DNA of 64,000 nt from positions 85,882 to 149,881 of the forward strand of contig SHVE01000003.1 of NCBI GenBank assembly GCA_009694365.1, read 5' to 3'. This stretch comes from Thermoleophilia bacterium. GTDB lineage: Bacteria > Actinomycetota > Thermoleophilia > Miltoncostaeales > Miltoncostaeaceae. Below, piece after piece: positions 1-8,300 of the stretch (positions are counted from its first letter, which is position 1; the number at the start of each line of letters is the position of its first letter). A model generated the notes under the pieces. That model saw only the letters and a program-made list of their open reading frames with translations, was not told the origin of the DNA and did no database searches. The position numbers and the translations under genes are program-made.

Positions 1-2
1 TC

Positions 3-371
3 CAACTGGCGCACTGTGTGGAAGAGGCCGAGTTCACGTCGGAGGAGCGGCTCATTCAGGGGTCGTTGGATGATGGGCCCCGCGAGTGGACCCGCCACCA
101 AGTGGAGAGCACGGTCGACTTCGGGCGGCGGTCCCGTGTCCTCAACTGGTACCTCGGCGGCCTCAACTTCCAGATCGAGCACCACCTCCTGCCCCAGGTG
201 TGTCATGTGCACTACCGCATGCTCTCGCCGCACTTCGAGGAGCTGTGCGCGACGCACGGGTTCCGCTATACGGCCCACCCCACGCTGTTCTCGGCGCTCA
301 AATCCCACTCTCGCTGGCTCAAGCGCATGGGCCAGCCGGGTGCGGAGTACATGGGTGCGACAACGCTCTGA
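3..371 (+). CDS. Fatty acid desaturase, C-terminal part (truncated by window edge)
   Basis: This is the last 122 residues of a membrane di-iron fatty acid desaturase; the 5' part lies outside the window and the frame is open to the first base. The visible protein has the second and third histidine-box surroundings: an N-terminal QLAHCVEEAEF stretch and, about 60 residues before the end, NWYLGGLNFQIEHHLLP, where the QxxHH box would ligate the di-iron centre. Such enzymes introduce double bonds into acyl chains at the cytoplasmic face of the membrane. Acyl-CoA or acyl-lipid substrate cannot be told from this fragment. The family assignment is firm; regiospecificity is not. Confidence 0.85.
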   Translation, partial: QLAHCVEEAEFTSEERLIQGSLDDGPREWTRHQVESTVDFGRRSRVLNWYLGGLNFQIEHHLLPQVCHVHYRMLSPHFEELCATHGFRYTAHPTLFSALKSHSRWLKRMGQPGAEYMGATTL

Positions 372-565
372 GGCCGGGCCCGGTGGGTTCCACCGGGAGA
401 TTTCGTCCCTGCTGCAGGCGGCTCCGGGATGACCGTGCCGAGCGCCGTCGTGGGCGTCGTGGCGAATCCCACCGCTCCCACGGGGTCGCTCACCGGGTCG
501 GAGAACGGTCGACCCCTCGCCGTGGGACCCACTGTGAGGGGGTCGGTCCTGGAGTCGGTGGCGGG

Positions 566-823
566 TTAGGCCGTGCGGCGGGCGAGTTCGCCCGACCGGT
601 CAATCGCGCGCAGCGAGTCGAACCCGCCGATGCGCTCACCGTCGATGACGATCTGGGGGAACCTGCGCCCGCCGCCACTGACCTGCTCCAGGCGGTCGCG
701 GGATCCCTTCGAGAGCAGGTTGATGCTGATGTCCTCGTAGGCGATGCCGCGCTGTCGAAGCAGTCGCTTGGCCCCGACGCAGTAGATGCAGAAGGGGGAG
801 GAGTAGACGGTGACCTGTGCCAC
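566..823 (-). CDS. Glutaredoxin
   Basis: An 85-residue single-domain glutaredoxin (thioredoxin fold). The dithiol active site CIYC sits at residues 12-15 after a short beta strand (QVTVYSSPF), and the cis-proline motif FPQIVIDGE with the following GG pair is in the expected place near residue 55-67. It would reduce disulfides or handle glutathione- or mycothiol-like adducts in the cytoplasm. It lies 10 nt downstream of the SpoU methyltransferase gene on the same strand, so the two are probably cotranscribed. Length matches GrxC/NrdH-like proteins; the CIYC motif is closer to glutaredoxin than to NrdH. The physiological reductant is not visible here. Confidence 0.88.
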   Translation of the reverse strand: MAQVTVYSSPFCIYCVGAKRLLRQRGIAYEDISINLLSKGSRDRLEQVSGGGRRFPQIVIDGERIGGFDSLRAIDRSGELARRTA

Positions 824-833
824 GGGATGGACT

Positions 834-1619
834 CTATTCCTCGTCGTGCGCCATGAGCAGATTGCAGGCGATGGCGGACGCCGCGCCCACGTTGAGGGAA
901 TCCACGCCTTCCGCCATGGGGATGGTGACCCGGGCCGCGGCCCCCGCGAGCGTGGCCGGAGTCAGGCCCGGCCCCTCGGAACCGACGATGAGCGCGACTC
1001 GCTCATCGCGTCGGGTCGCCAGTTCGTGGGTGATGGACACGGCGTCGGCCGCCGGTGTGAGGGCGAGGGCGGAGAGCCCGTAGGTGCGGCAGGTCGCGAG
1101 GATGTCGTCGGTGCACGCCCACCGACGAAGCAGGGCGGCACCCATCGAGGTGCGAAGCGCGCGGCGGCCGAGCGGATCGCCGGATCCGGGTCCCATGAGC
1201 ACGGCATCAACACCCAGCGCCATGGCGCTGCGCATAATCGTCCCCACGTTCGATGGGGTGGCCACGCCCTCGAGGGCGAGCACGCGTCGCGCCCCGGGGA
1301 GTACGTCGTCCAGGCGCGGATCGGGTGGCCGCCGGAAGAGGCACAGCAGGTCGCGTACCGCCCCGAAGCCCGTGAGGGACTGGATCGCCGGTGGATCGAG
1401 GTGGATGACCGGACACCCGAGGTCGGGGATCCCGGTGCTGCTGCGCGTGTTTACGAGCAGTGCGACGGGTACGTGTCCGGCCTCGATCGTCCGTAACACG
1501 AGTCGCTCCCCCTCGGCCACGAACATCGCCCCCTCCCCGGAGGGGGGAGGCCGCCGCAACCGCGATTCGTGACCACGCAGGTCACGGAACATCTCCCGGA
1601 TGGGGGCGTCGTCGGTCAT
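834..1619 (-). CDS. TrmH/SpoU-family RNA 2'-O-methyltransferase
   Basis: A 261-residue SPOUT methyltransferase. The three SpoU motifs are all present in the C-terminal half: NVGTIMRSAMALGVDA, LIVGSEGPGL and IPMAEGVDSLNVGAASA. These form the trefoil knot that binds S-adenosylmethionine and should methylate ribose 2'-OH in rRNA or tRNA. The N-terminal about 100 residues form a substrate-binding part like that of rRNA methylases. The ATG at 1617-1619 is chosen because it overlaps the stop of an upstream small ORF in ATGA fashion, a pattern used all over this window; longer readings run upstream but become low-complexity Arg/His sequence. A second paralogue lies at 18170-18940. Confidence 0.85.
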   Translation of the reverse strand: MTDDAPIREMFRDLRGHESRLRRPPPSGEGAMFVAEGERLVLRTIEAGHVPVALLVNTRSSTGIPDLGCPVIHLDPPAIQSLTGFGAVRDLLCLFRRPPDPRLDDVLPGARRVLALEGVATPSNVGTIMRSAMALGVDAVLMGPGSGDPLGRRALRTSMGAALLRRWACTDDILATCRTYGLSALALTPAADAVSITHELATRRDERVALIVGSEGPGLTPATLAGAAARVTIPMAEGVDSLNVGAASAIACNLLMAHDEE

Positions 1620-1936
1620 CCGGAGCGTGCCGGGTGGCGACGCGGGGCCATCCTTGGCCACGGTGATCCTCGGTGTGACCATCCGGTCGTGGTGGCCGCA
1701 CCGAGAGCGACGGCGCCGGGTGTGGTGCGGCTGTCCCCATCCCCGGAGGGGTCGGACCTGGTGGTCCCCACCGTCCTGGGTGACCTCGGATCGTTCGGTG
1801 CCATGAGTGCCCCGCGGGCGCCACCATCCACGGTGCGATGGGGCGCGGCCCCGGGAGCACCCACCCGCGCCACGACGTTTCGGGTTCCGGTGACGCCGCC
1901 GCCGGTCACGGCGATGCGGGTGATGGTGTGCACCAT
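1616..1936 (-). CDS. Hypothetical small ORF coupled to the SpoU methyltransferase
   Basis: An ORF of about 106 codons that I do not recognise. In its favour: a strong ribosome-binding sequence (GGAGGAA) directly precedes ATG 1936, and GTG 1933 has a better-spaced site; the first half has GC-ending codons typical of genes here (MVHTITRIAVTGGGVTGTR); and its TGA overlaps the ATG of the downstream methyltransferase gene. Against it: the second half is rich in Arg, Pro, Gly and Thr and looks non-globular, which could mean a frameshift or a leader-type ORF. It starts divergently from the gene at 2151. Confidence 0.4.
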   Translation of the reverse strand: MVHTITRIAVTGGGVTGTRNVVARVGAPGAAPHRTVDGGARGALMAPNDPRSPRTVGTTRSDPSGDGDSRTTPGAVALGAATTTGWSHRGSPWPRMAPRRHPARSG

Positions 1937-2150
1937 TTCCTCCAATCGGTAGGGACGTTCGCGACGCTACCAACGGGCGCGGGTCCGGGGCGCGCGTACG
2001 CGGTCGATCGCCGCATCGGGGGGCCCCGACCGGCGTGTCGGTGACGATCCTCCGGGTCACAACCGGTGGTCCCAGGTCGTTTATCCCGGGCGGTGGGGTG
2101 GCCCCCGTGGTTTGCTCCGGGGAACTGCACACCCGACTCGCGGAGGCAGC
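1937..2150. other. Divergent intergenic region
   Basis: This stretch separates the minus-strand ORF ending its upstream side at 1936 from the plus-strand gene at 2151. It should hold divergent promoters. I see the GGAGG ribosome-binding site for the plus gene at 2142-2146 but no convincing -10/-35 pair and no structured RNA. Confidence 0.4.
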
Positions 2151-2540
2151 ATGACGACGCACGATTCGAGGTCGCGCGAAGAGGTCCACATCGACGGCGT
2201 GGCCCGGGTGAAGGACATCCTGGGTCCGAAGGCCGAGGAGTCGCTCGCCACCCTCGGCGAGTTGGGCGAACGCATCATCACAACGATCTACGGCGACATC
2301 TACGGACGCCCCGGGCTCGACGTTCGCGAGCGGCAGATCGCCACGCTCGCGATGCTCATGGCGCTGGGCGGGAAGGACCGTCAGGTCAAGGTGCACATGC
2401 GCGCAGGGCTGCGTTTGGGAATCACCGAGGAGCAGTTGCGCGAGATGGTTATCCAACTCGCCGCCTACGCCGGGTTCCCCGCGGCCATCAACGCCCAGGC
2501 CCAGTTGAACGAGGTTCTCGCCGAGGAGGCGGGGGACTGA
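2151..2540 (+). CDS. Carboxymuconolactone decarboxylase-family protein
   Basis: A 129-residue protein of the carboxymuconolactone decarboxylase / AhpD-like fold. The central block RERQIATLAMLMALGGKDRQ followed by VHMRAGLRLGITEEQL and a C-terminal AAYAGFPAAINA is the family pattern, with the conserved His in VHM. It lacks the CxxC pair of AhpD peroxidase, so it is nearer PcaC (4-carboxymuconolactone decarboxylase) in form. No other aromatic-degradation gene is present, so the actual substrate is unknown. ATG 2151 is chosen because GGAGG (2142-2146) stands 4 nt upstream; the longer reading from 2112 has no such site. Confidence 0.75.
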   Translation: MTTHDSRSREEVHIDGVARVKDILGPKAEESLATLGELGERIITTIYGDIYGRPGLDVRERQIATLAMLMALGGKDRQVKVHMRAGLRLGITEEQLREMVIQLAAYAGFPAAINAQAQLNEVLAEEAGD

Positions 2541-2550
2541 GGAGGGCAGG

Positions 2551-2593
2551 GGTGTCAGACACCGCTCGCGCCGTGAACCCGGTGTCAGACACC
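2551..2593. repeat. Pair of 13-bp palindromes GGTGTCAGACACC (locus A)
   Basis: Two exact copies of GGTGTCAGACACC lie at 2551-2563 and 2581-2593, 30 bp apart start to start. Each is a 6-bp inverted repeat (GGTGTC/GACACC) around one central base. The first overlaps the GTG start codon of the gene at 2552. The same motif recurs, exactly or with one or two changes, at three other loci in the window (about 8980, 11601 and 26874), always outside well-supported coding regions or at a gene start. Confidence 0.8.
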
Positions 2594-2908
2594 GGGCGCG
2601 AGACGCGGGCCCAGATCGTTCCGCGCGTTGCGGCCGAGCAGGAGGGACTCCATCCGCATCCCGAGTACACACACACCGCACGGCGACGGGCGGGGGTGCT
2701 CGGTGGCGTCATGGTTCCCGTGAGCCTCCTCATTGGGTGGGCCATCGGAGTCCCACTCGGCTGGCCACCACTGCTATGGATCTCGTGTGGGCTGGGGATC
2801 AGCCTGGGAGTCGTCTATGTGGTGTACGTCATCATCGCGGAACGGGATGATGACCGGATCCCGCGCGAGCTCGACACGGTGCGGCGACAGAGGGGGGTGG
2901 CACCGTGA
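2552..2908 (+). CDS. Small integral membrane protein, unknown function
   Basis: A predicted 118-residue protein that I do not recognise. A hydrophilic N-terminal half precedes two hydrophobic segments, roughly residues 50-70 (GVLGGVMVPVSLLIGWAIGV) and 75-97 (a Leu/Val/Tyr-rich run ending YVVYVIIAERDDD), followed by a charged tail. GTG 2552 is preferred because GGAGG at 2541-2545 lies 6 nt upstream; its first codons are then written by the palindromic repeat (VSDT... NPVSDTG). GTG 2573 or 2582 are alternatives. The stop overlaps the GTG of the next gene, so translation is probably coupled to the monooxygenase. Confidence 0.6.
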   Translation: MSDTARAVNPVSDTGRETRAQIVPRVAAEQEGLHPHPEYTHTARRRAGVLGGVMVPVSLLIGWAIGVPLGWPPLLWISCGLGISLGVVYVVYVIIAERDDDRIPRELDTVRRQRGVAP

Positions 2909-3984
2909 GTACGGGGATCGAACTTGGCATCTACTCCTTCGGCGACGCCACGCCCAATCCGGTGACGGGCCGTCGCATTGACGAGGGCCAGCGGGTGCGG
3001 GACCTGATCGAGGAGATCGTGCTGGCCGATGAGGTCGGACTCGACGTCTTCGGGGTCGGGGAGCACCATCGGGCGGACTTCCCGGTGTCGTCACCCGCCA
3101 CCGTCCTTGCCGCCGCGGCGTCGCGCACGTCGCGTATCCGCCTTACGAGCGCGGTGACGGTGTTGTCATCGGACGACCCGGTGCGGGTATTTCAGGATTT
3201 CGCCACCATTGACCTCATTTCCCAGGGCCGCGCGGAGATCATGGCCGGCCGGGGATCGTTCATCGAGTCGTTCCCGCTCTTTGGGTACGACCTGGACGAT
3301 TACGCCGATCTGTATCTCGAGAAGCTCGACCTGCTATTGGCCCTGCGCGATCAGGAGGTCGTCACATGGAAGGGACGCCTCAGGCCGTCGATCGCAGAGC
3401 GGCCGGTGTATCCACGGCCCCAGCAGGATCCATTGCCGGTGTGGATCGCCGTCGGTGGCACGCCGCAGTCGGTGGTCAACGCGGCGGCCCGTGGCCTGCC
3501 CATTTCCCTCGCGATCATCGGTGCGGCCGCGCAGCCCTTCGTGCCGCTCATCACCCTCTATCGTGAGGCGTTGTCCGAGCACGGGCATGATCCCGCCACC
3601 ATCCCCGTGGGCATCGGCACCCATGGGTTCATCGCCACGACATCCCAGCGGGCGTTCGACATCGCGGCGGACGGCATCATGACGGCGATGAACCAGATCG
3701 GGCGCGAGCGTGGATGGGGCAGGGAGATCGACCGCGCGGAGATCGATCGGATGCGCCAGCCGCACGCGGCCCTAATGGTGGGCAATCCGGAGGAGGTCGC
3801 CGGGAAGATCTTGGTGAACCACGAGATGTTCGGCAACCGGCGGGCGCTCATCCATCTGGGCATCGGGAACCCTCCGCACGCCGACATGATGCGTGCGATC
3901 GAGCTCTACGGAACCGAGGTCGCACCCCTCGTGCGCACCGAAGTCGCACGACGGGATGCCCTCTCCGCGTCGAGTAGCCGCTGA
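2905..3984 (+). CDS. Luciferase-like (LLM class) flavin-dependent monooxygenase
   Basis: A 359-residue TIM-barrel flavin monooxygenase of the bacterial luciferase superfamily. The beta1 start GIELGIYSFGD, the GVGEHHRADF motif near residue 50, the SAVTVLSSDDPVRVFQDFATID block and GRAEIMAGRGSFIESFPLFG are the usual landmarks, with a C-terminal LIHLGIGNPPHADM. It would use reduced FMN supplied by a separate reductase and O2 to oxidise an unknown substrate. It begins at GTG 2905, overlapping the stop of the membrane protein gene, so the two form an operon. No flavin reductase is adjacent. Confidence 0.82.
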   Translation: MSTGIELGIYSFGDATPNPVTGRRIDEGQRVRDLIEEIVLADEVGLDVFGVGEHHRADFPVSSPATVLAAAASRTSRIRLTSAVTVLSSDDPVRVFQDFATIDLISQGRAEIMAGRGSFIESFPLFGYDLDDYADLYLEKLDLLLALRDQEVVTWKGRLRPSIAERPVYPRPQQDPLPVWIAVGGTPQSVVNAAARGLPISLAIIGAAAQPFVPLITLYREALSEHGHDPATIPVGIGTHGFIATTSQRAFDIAADGIMTAMNQIGRERGWGREIDRAEIDRMRQPHAALMVGNPEEVAGKILVNHEMFGNRRALIHLGIGNPPHADMMRAIELYGTEVAPLVRTEVARRDALSASSSR

Positions 3985-4022
3985 CCCTCCCGATCGGCGG
4001 AGTCCGACGGTAAGGTTCCCCC

Positions 4023-4223
4023 ATGGCCGACAACGAATCTGGGACCGACATCAGCGTGACCACCGATGCACCGCCGTGCCCGAAGTGCGGCGCGGCCACG
4101 TTTGCAACGACCCGCCGAATGCGAACGCACATCCTCGAGGGCGCCACCGCCGTCCCACGTGACCACAGTCATCCGGTCTGGCGCTGCATGCGGTGCTCCA
4201 ACGAGGTCATGCGTAGCACCTGA
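4023..4223 (+). CDS. Zinc-ribbon microprotein
   Basis: A 66-residue protein with two CxxC knuckles, CPKCG at about residues 19-23 and CMRCS at about 55-59, separated by a basic stretch that includes ...HSHPVWR. This is a single zinc ribbon with an acidic N-terminus. Such small proteins may bind nucleic acid or act as adaptor subunits; nothing here fixes the role. It sits just upstream of, and possibly overlaps, recX, and it resembles in style the 45-residue protein at 14022. Confidence 0.65.
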   Translation: MADNESGTDISVTTDAPPCPKCGAATFATTRRMRTHILEGATAVPRDHSHPVWRCMRCSNEVMRST

Positions 4224-5040
4224 TCCCCTCGCGACCCCGAGCGTCATCACGGCGCTCCGCGGGTCATCCGATGGGCGCACGATCCGCGTTGAGAAGGACG
4301 GCGCACGGTGGCTCCGTCTACCGGTGTATCTGGCCGCCGACCTGCACCTGTTCACCGGCGAGGAGATGGACGCCGCCCGCGTGGCCGAGGTCGAGGGTGC
4401 AGTGGCCCTCGAGAAGTTGTGGGACGCCGCGCTCCGGTTTACCGTGGGCCGTGGCCGTGCCGAGCGCGAGGTGGCGTGGCGCCTACGCCACCGACACGCT
4501 GACGAGCACCAGATTGCGCGCGTCATGGTTCGGCTGGTAGCGGCCGGTTTGGGGGATGAAGATTCCAACGCCGACCTCCGCGTGGAGCGGCTCGCCGCGC
4601 GCGGCTGGGGATCGCGGCGCATCCGCACCGAGATGCTGAGCGTGGGGTTTGCGTCCGACACCGTGGCGCGGGCAGTGGGGGAGGGTCTCGCGATCGATCA
4701 CGATGTCCTGCTGCTCACGGACATGGTGGAGCGCATGGGGGTGCCCGCCACGCCCGAGGAGCGCCGTCGCATGGCGGCCCGCCTCGAGCGGCGCGGACTG
4801 CCGCCGGCCGCTGTACGCGAGGCTCTACGGCCGGATGAGGACGAGCAGGAACACCGGACGGTGGCACCGGAGGCTGAGGAACTCATCCGTCAGGTACGTC
4901 GTCGCTACCCCACGCAGGGAATCGAGGCCGCCGCCGGCCGGCGGGCGCTCAGCTGGCTCGTGCGCCGGGGGGTGGGGCCGGGCGAGGCCCGCCACATCTT
5001 GGCAGCGGCCGCGGAGGACGAGGGCGAGGGCGGGGGCTAA
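4159..5040 (+). CDS. recX: Regulatory protein RecX
   Basis: RecX-family protein built of tandem three-helix repeats, which in other bacteria binds RecA filaments and inhibits recombinase activity. The region ARVAEVEGAVALEKLWDAAL through RFTVGRGRAEREVAWRLRHR (about residues 75-120) is the core family signature (GR-REVA-RLR), followed by repeats EDSNADLRVERLAARGWGS and a C-terminal repeat ending near VGPGEARHIL. The start is uncertain: no ATG, GTG or TTG lies close to the expected N-terminus (SVITALRG at about 4240), and GTG 4159 overlaps the zinc-ribbon gene. The usual recA neighbour is absent. The protein is on the long side because of extra C-terminal repeats. Confidence 0.72.
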   Translation: MTTVIRSGAACGAPTRSCVAPDPLATPSVITALRGSSDGRTIRVEKDGARWLRLPVYLAADLHLFTGEEMDAARVAEVEGAVALEKLWDAALRFTVGRGRAEREVAWRLRHRHADEHQIARVMVRLVAAGLGDEDSNADLRVERLAARGWGSRRIRTEMLSVGFASDTVARAVGEGLAIDHDVLLLTDMVERMGVPATPEERRRMAARLERRGLPPAAVREALRPDEDEQEHRTVAPEAEELIRQVRRRYPTQGIEAAAGRRALSWLVRRGVGPGEARHILAAAAEDEGEGGG

Positions 5041-5352
5041 GCCGCATCGCCCGCGGCGGGTCAGCGGGAGAGGCGTCCCGCCCCTAGGGTGTTCGTGGTC
5101 ACCGGGTTCACGTCGCCAACCGTTCCTCCGCATGTCGTCGATCCACACGCCGCGTCGCACCGGCACTCTGGCCGCCGTGTCGGCGTCAGGGGCCGGGTGG
5201 GCGAGGAGCGAGGAGCGGGTTCACGGAACGACGGCGCCCTGTCGGGTACGTCCGGTCGTGCCGGTCATCGTGGTGTGAACACCGATCGTCGCGATACCGG
5301 TCCGTACCGCGTGCGTTCGAGGACGCGGCGGTGCACACCGGTTCCCCACGGG
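5041..5352. other. Convergent intergenic region
   Basis: This 312-bp stretch lies between the 3' ends of recX (plus) and the large fusion gene (minus). A possible terminator stem GGCGGG/CCCGCC occurs just after the recX stop (about 5055-5083), with a long loop and no T-tract. A 48-codon plus-strand ORF at 5132-5278 has GC-ending codons but no ribosome-binding site and no recognisable product; I do not call it a gene. Confidence 0.4.
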
Positions 5353-8300
5353 TCAGGGGGTGTCGGTGAACTCCACGATTGCCGCGCCCGACGTGAGTCC
5401 GGCGCCGAATGCCACGAGCCCCCCGAGTCCGCGCGGGCCGGTGGGAAGGTGCTCGGCGATGGCGATGGGGATGGTGGACGACGACGTATTCCCCCATCGG
5501 TCCACGTTTACGACGAAACGATCCGCGGGCAGGCCGCTGCGGGCCTGTATCGACGAGATAATGCGGCCGTTCGCTTGATGCGGCACCACGTGCATGAGAT
5601 CGGCGACGCTCACGCCGGATCCACTCGCCGCACGGTCGAGCATCCGCAGCATCTCCCGCACGGCACGGGTGTAGACACGCGGGCCATCCATAAACAGGTA
5701 GTCCGTGGTACGCGGGCCGTGATGGATGATGGAGCCGTCGTCACCGCTGGCCGCGAGGACCGGTCGGTGCAGCAGGAGCGGTGAGTCGCCGAGGCGGTCG
5801 GGGCCGTTGACGACCGTGGCGGTGACCGCATCACCGAAGACCACGACGGTGTCGAAGTCGTCGGGATCCACGTAACGGGTCATCGCCTCGGCGGTGATGA
5901 CGAGGATTGACGCATCGCGTCGTTGCTGCAGGATGTCGTGCGCGGTCTGCAGGGCGTAGAGGTATCCCGAGCATGCGGCCGAGACGTCGCTGGCGGCCAC
6001 GTCGGCGGGGCCGTCATCCACGGCGAGGAGGTTCTGCACCATGCAGGCCACACTGGGGCTGAGATTGGGTGGGGTACCCGTAGCCACGATGATGGACTCG
6101 AGGTCACCGAGGGCGAGTCCCTGGCTGTCGAGGGCCTGCCGAGCGGCAGCGGCCGCCAACGTGATGAGGTCCTCATCGTCGGCGAGGACCGGTCGCTGGC
6201 GGATGCCGGTGCGCCGGATGATGTCGCCTTCGCTGCGGCCGGGGAATCGGGCGGCGATCTCGGCATTGGTGAGGATGTGACGGCCGGCGCGCACGGAGAT
6301 GCCGGCGAGCCCCACGGGCAGCGACACCGACTCGGCGGCCCGCGCGGCGGTGCGTACGGGCGATGGGGCGGATCCCGGAACGCGGCGCACACGGACGATG
6401 GGCTCCGCGGGAATGCGCCGACGCGTGGCCTCGGCGCCCGGAGCCAGACGGATGCGCGCAAGGGGCGTACCCACGAGCACCGACGCGAATTCGTCGTGGA
6501 GCTCAGCGATCTCGCCCGCTGCCGGGGCGGCCAACTCGAATGCGGCCTTGTCGCCCTCGCACTCGGCGATGACCTGCCCCTCGGTGACGGTGTCCCCGTC
6601 CGCCACCAGCCACTCGAGCACCATCATCTGCTGGTCGGCCGGGCTCGATCCGATGGCCTCCACCACCAGTACGCCGTCCTCGTGGTGCGGGGTGCTCACC
6701 TCTACCTCGAGGCCCCCGAGGAGGGTGGCCACGGTCTGGACGATGTCCCGCGTGGAGGGCAACAGCTCGATCTGGTTGACGTAGTTGTTGGGCACCCAAG
6801 TGTCGGGGCGCACCACCCGGCGCGTGGTGATCTCGCCCTCGAGGTGGTCCGAGACGGTGGCCACGACCTCGGCCCCGAAGCCGCCGCTGAGGTTGTCCTC
6901 GTGCACGATTACCAGACGGCGGGTGCGGGCGACGCTGGCGACCACGGCCTCCCGGTCCCAGGGCGAGATGCTGCGCAGGTCGATGACGTCCACATCCACC
7001 CCAGCGGCATCGAGCACTGCGGCGGCACGCTCGGCGATCGGCGCCGCCGACCCCCAACTGACGAGCGTGACGTCATCACCCCGGTGCCGCACGGCGGCGG
7101 TACCGGGTACGATCGGTCGCACCGGACCCTCGGCGCGCGTGGCGCGCGCGGGATCGTTGAGGCAGGTCTTCGGATAGAGGATGAGAGTGGGGCGTTCGCC
7201 GTCGAGGGCCGCATCAAGCATTCCGGCGGCGTCGGCGGCGGTGCTCGGCATGAACACGTCGAGCCCGGGGATGTGGGCGAACGTGGCCTCGAAAGTCTGG
7301 GAGTGGAAGGGACCGAGTCCCGGGCGATACCCGCCGCAGGGCGCCAGCACCACGACGGGGGCTGCCCACGCGCCGCCGGTGCGCCAGTGGATGGTGGCTA
7401 ACTCCGACACGATCTGGTTGAAGGCCAGAGGAAGGAAGTCGGCGAACTGCACCATCGCCACGGGGCGACCACCGGCGAGCGCTCGCCCGATCGCGGTACC
7501 CACGATGGTGGATTCGCTGAGTGTCGCGTTGGTGACCCGTCCGGGGAATTCCGTGGACAGGCCACGGGTCAGGCCGAAGACATCGCCCTTGGGGTCCTCG
7601 ATGTCCTGCCCGAGCAGCGACACACGCGGGTCGTTCCTTAGATGGTCGCCGAGCACGTCACGCATGGCTTCGAGCATGGTGCGCGGGGACCCCGACTCGG
7701 CGGGCGCCGGGGCCACGGCACGGGCGACGACGGAGGACCCGACGGGGGCGCTGGCGCCATGCGTGACCACGGGATCGGGCGCCGCGAGGGCACGAGCGGC
7801 CGCCGCACGTACCTCGGACTCCACCTCACGGTCGAGATCGGTCAGTTCGGTGGAGGACACGCCGTCGGCCAGCAGGTGCTCGCGCAGGGCCAGGACGGGA
7901 TCACCGGTGGTGCGGGCCGTCGTACGCTCGGCCTCGTCGCGGTACGTCGACTCGTCGTCGGCGTTGGTGTGGTGCGTGAGGCGCTCGGTGCGGACCACCA
8001 TGATCGAGGGCCGACGCGACTCACGCATGGCCGTGACCACATGTTCGGTCACGGCGTCGAGCGTGACCGGGTCACGACCATCCGCCCGGATGATGGGCAC
8101 GCCGAGGAATGAGTCCTCGGCGCCGCGGGTCGTGTCGTAGAAGGTGCGCCCGGCGGTGTGGGTCGAGATGGCGTAGCCATTGTCCTCAATCCAGAAGAGC
8201 ACGGGCAACTGCGCACGCGAGGCCTCGGCGATGGCCTCCATGACCTCCCCCTGTTGGGTGGTGCCGTCACCGATACTGGCCACCACGATGGGGGCACCGT

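Noticed and set aside
1616..2150. Additional genes in the frames across 1582-1952
   Set aside because: Other frames there are proline/histidine/arginine-rich shadows; only the ATGA-coupled ORF has initiation signals.
834..2681. 615-codon extension of the SpoU methyltransferase frame
   Set aside because: Sequence before the ATG at 1619 is low-complexity Arg/His and overlaps the divergent gene at 2151; only the C-terminal 261 residues are protein-like.
5132..5278. 48-codon ORF between recX and the fusion gene
   Set aside because: GC-ending codons only; no ribosome-binding site, homology or coupling.
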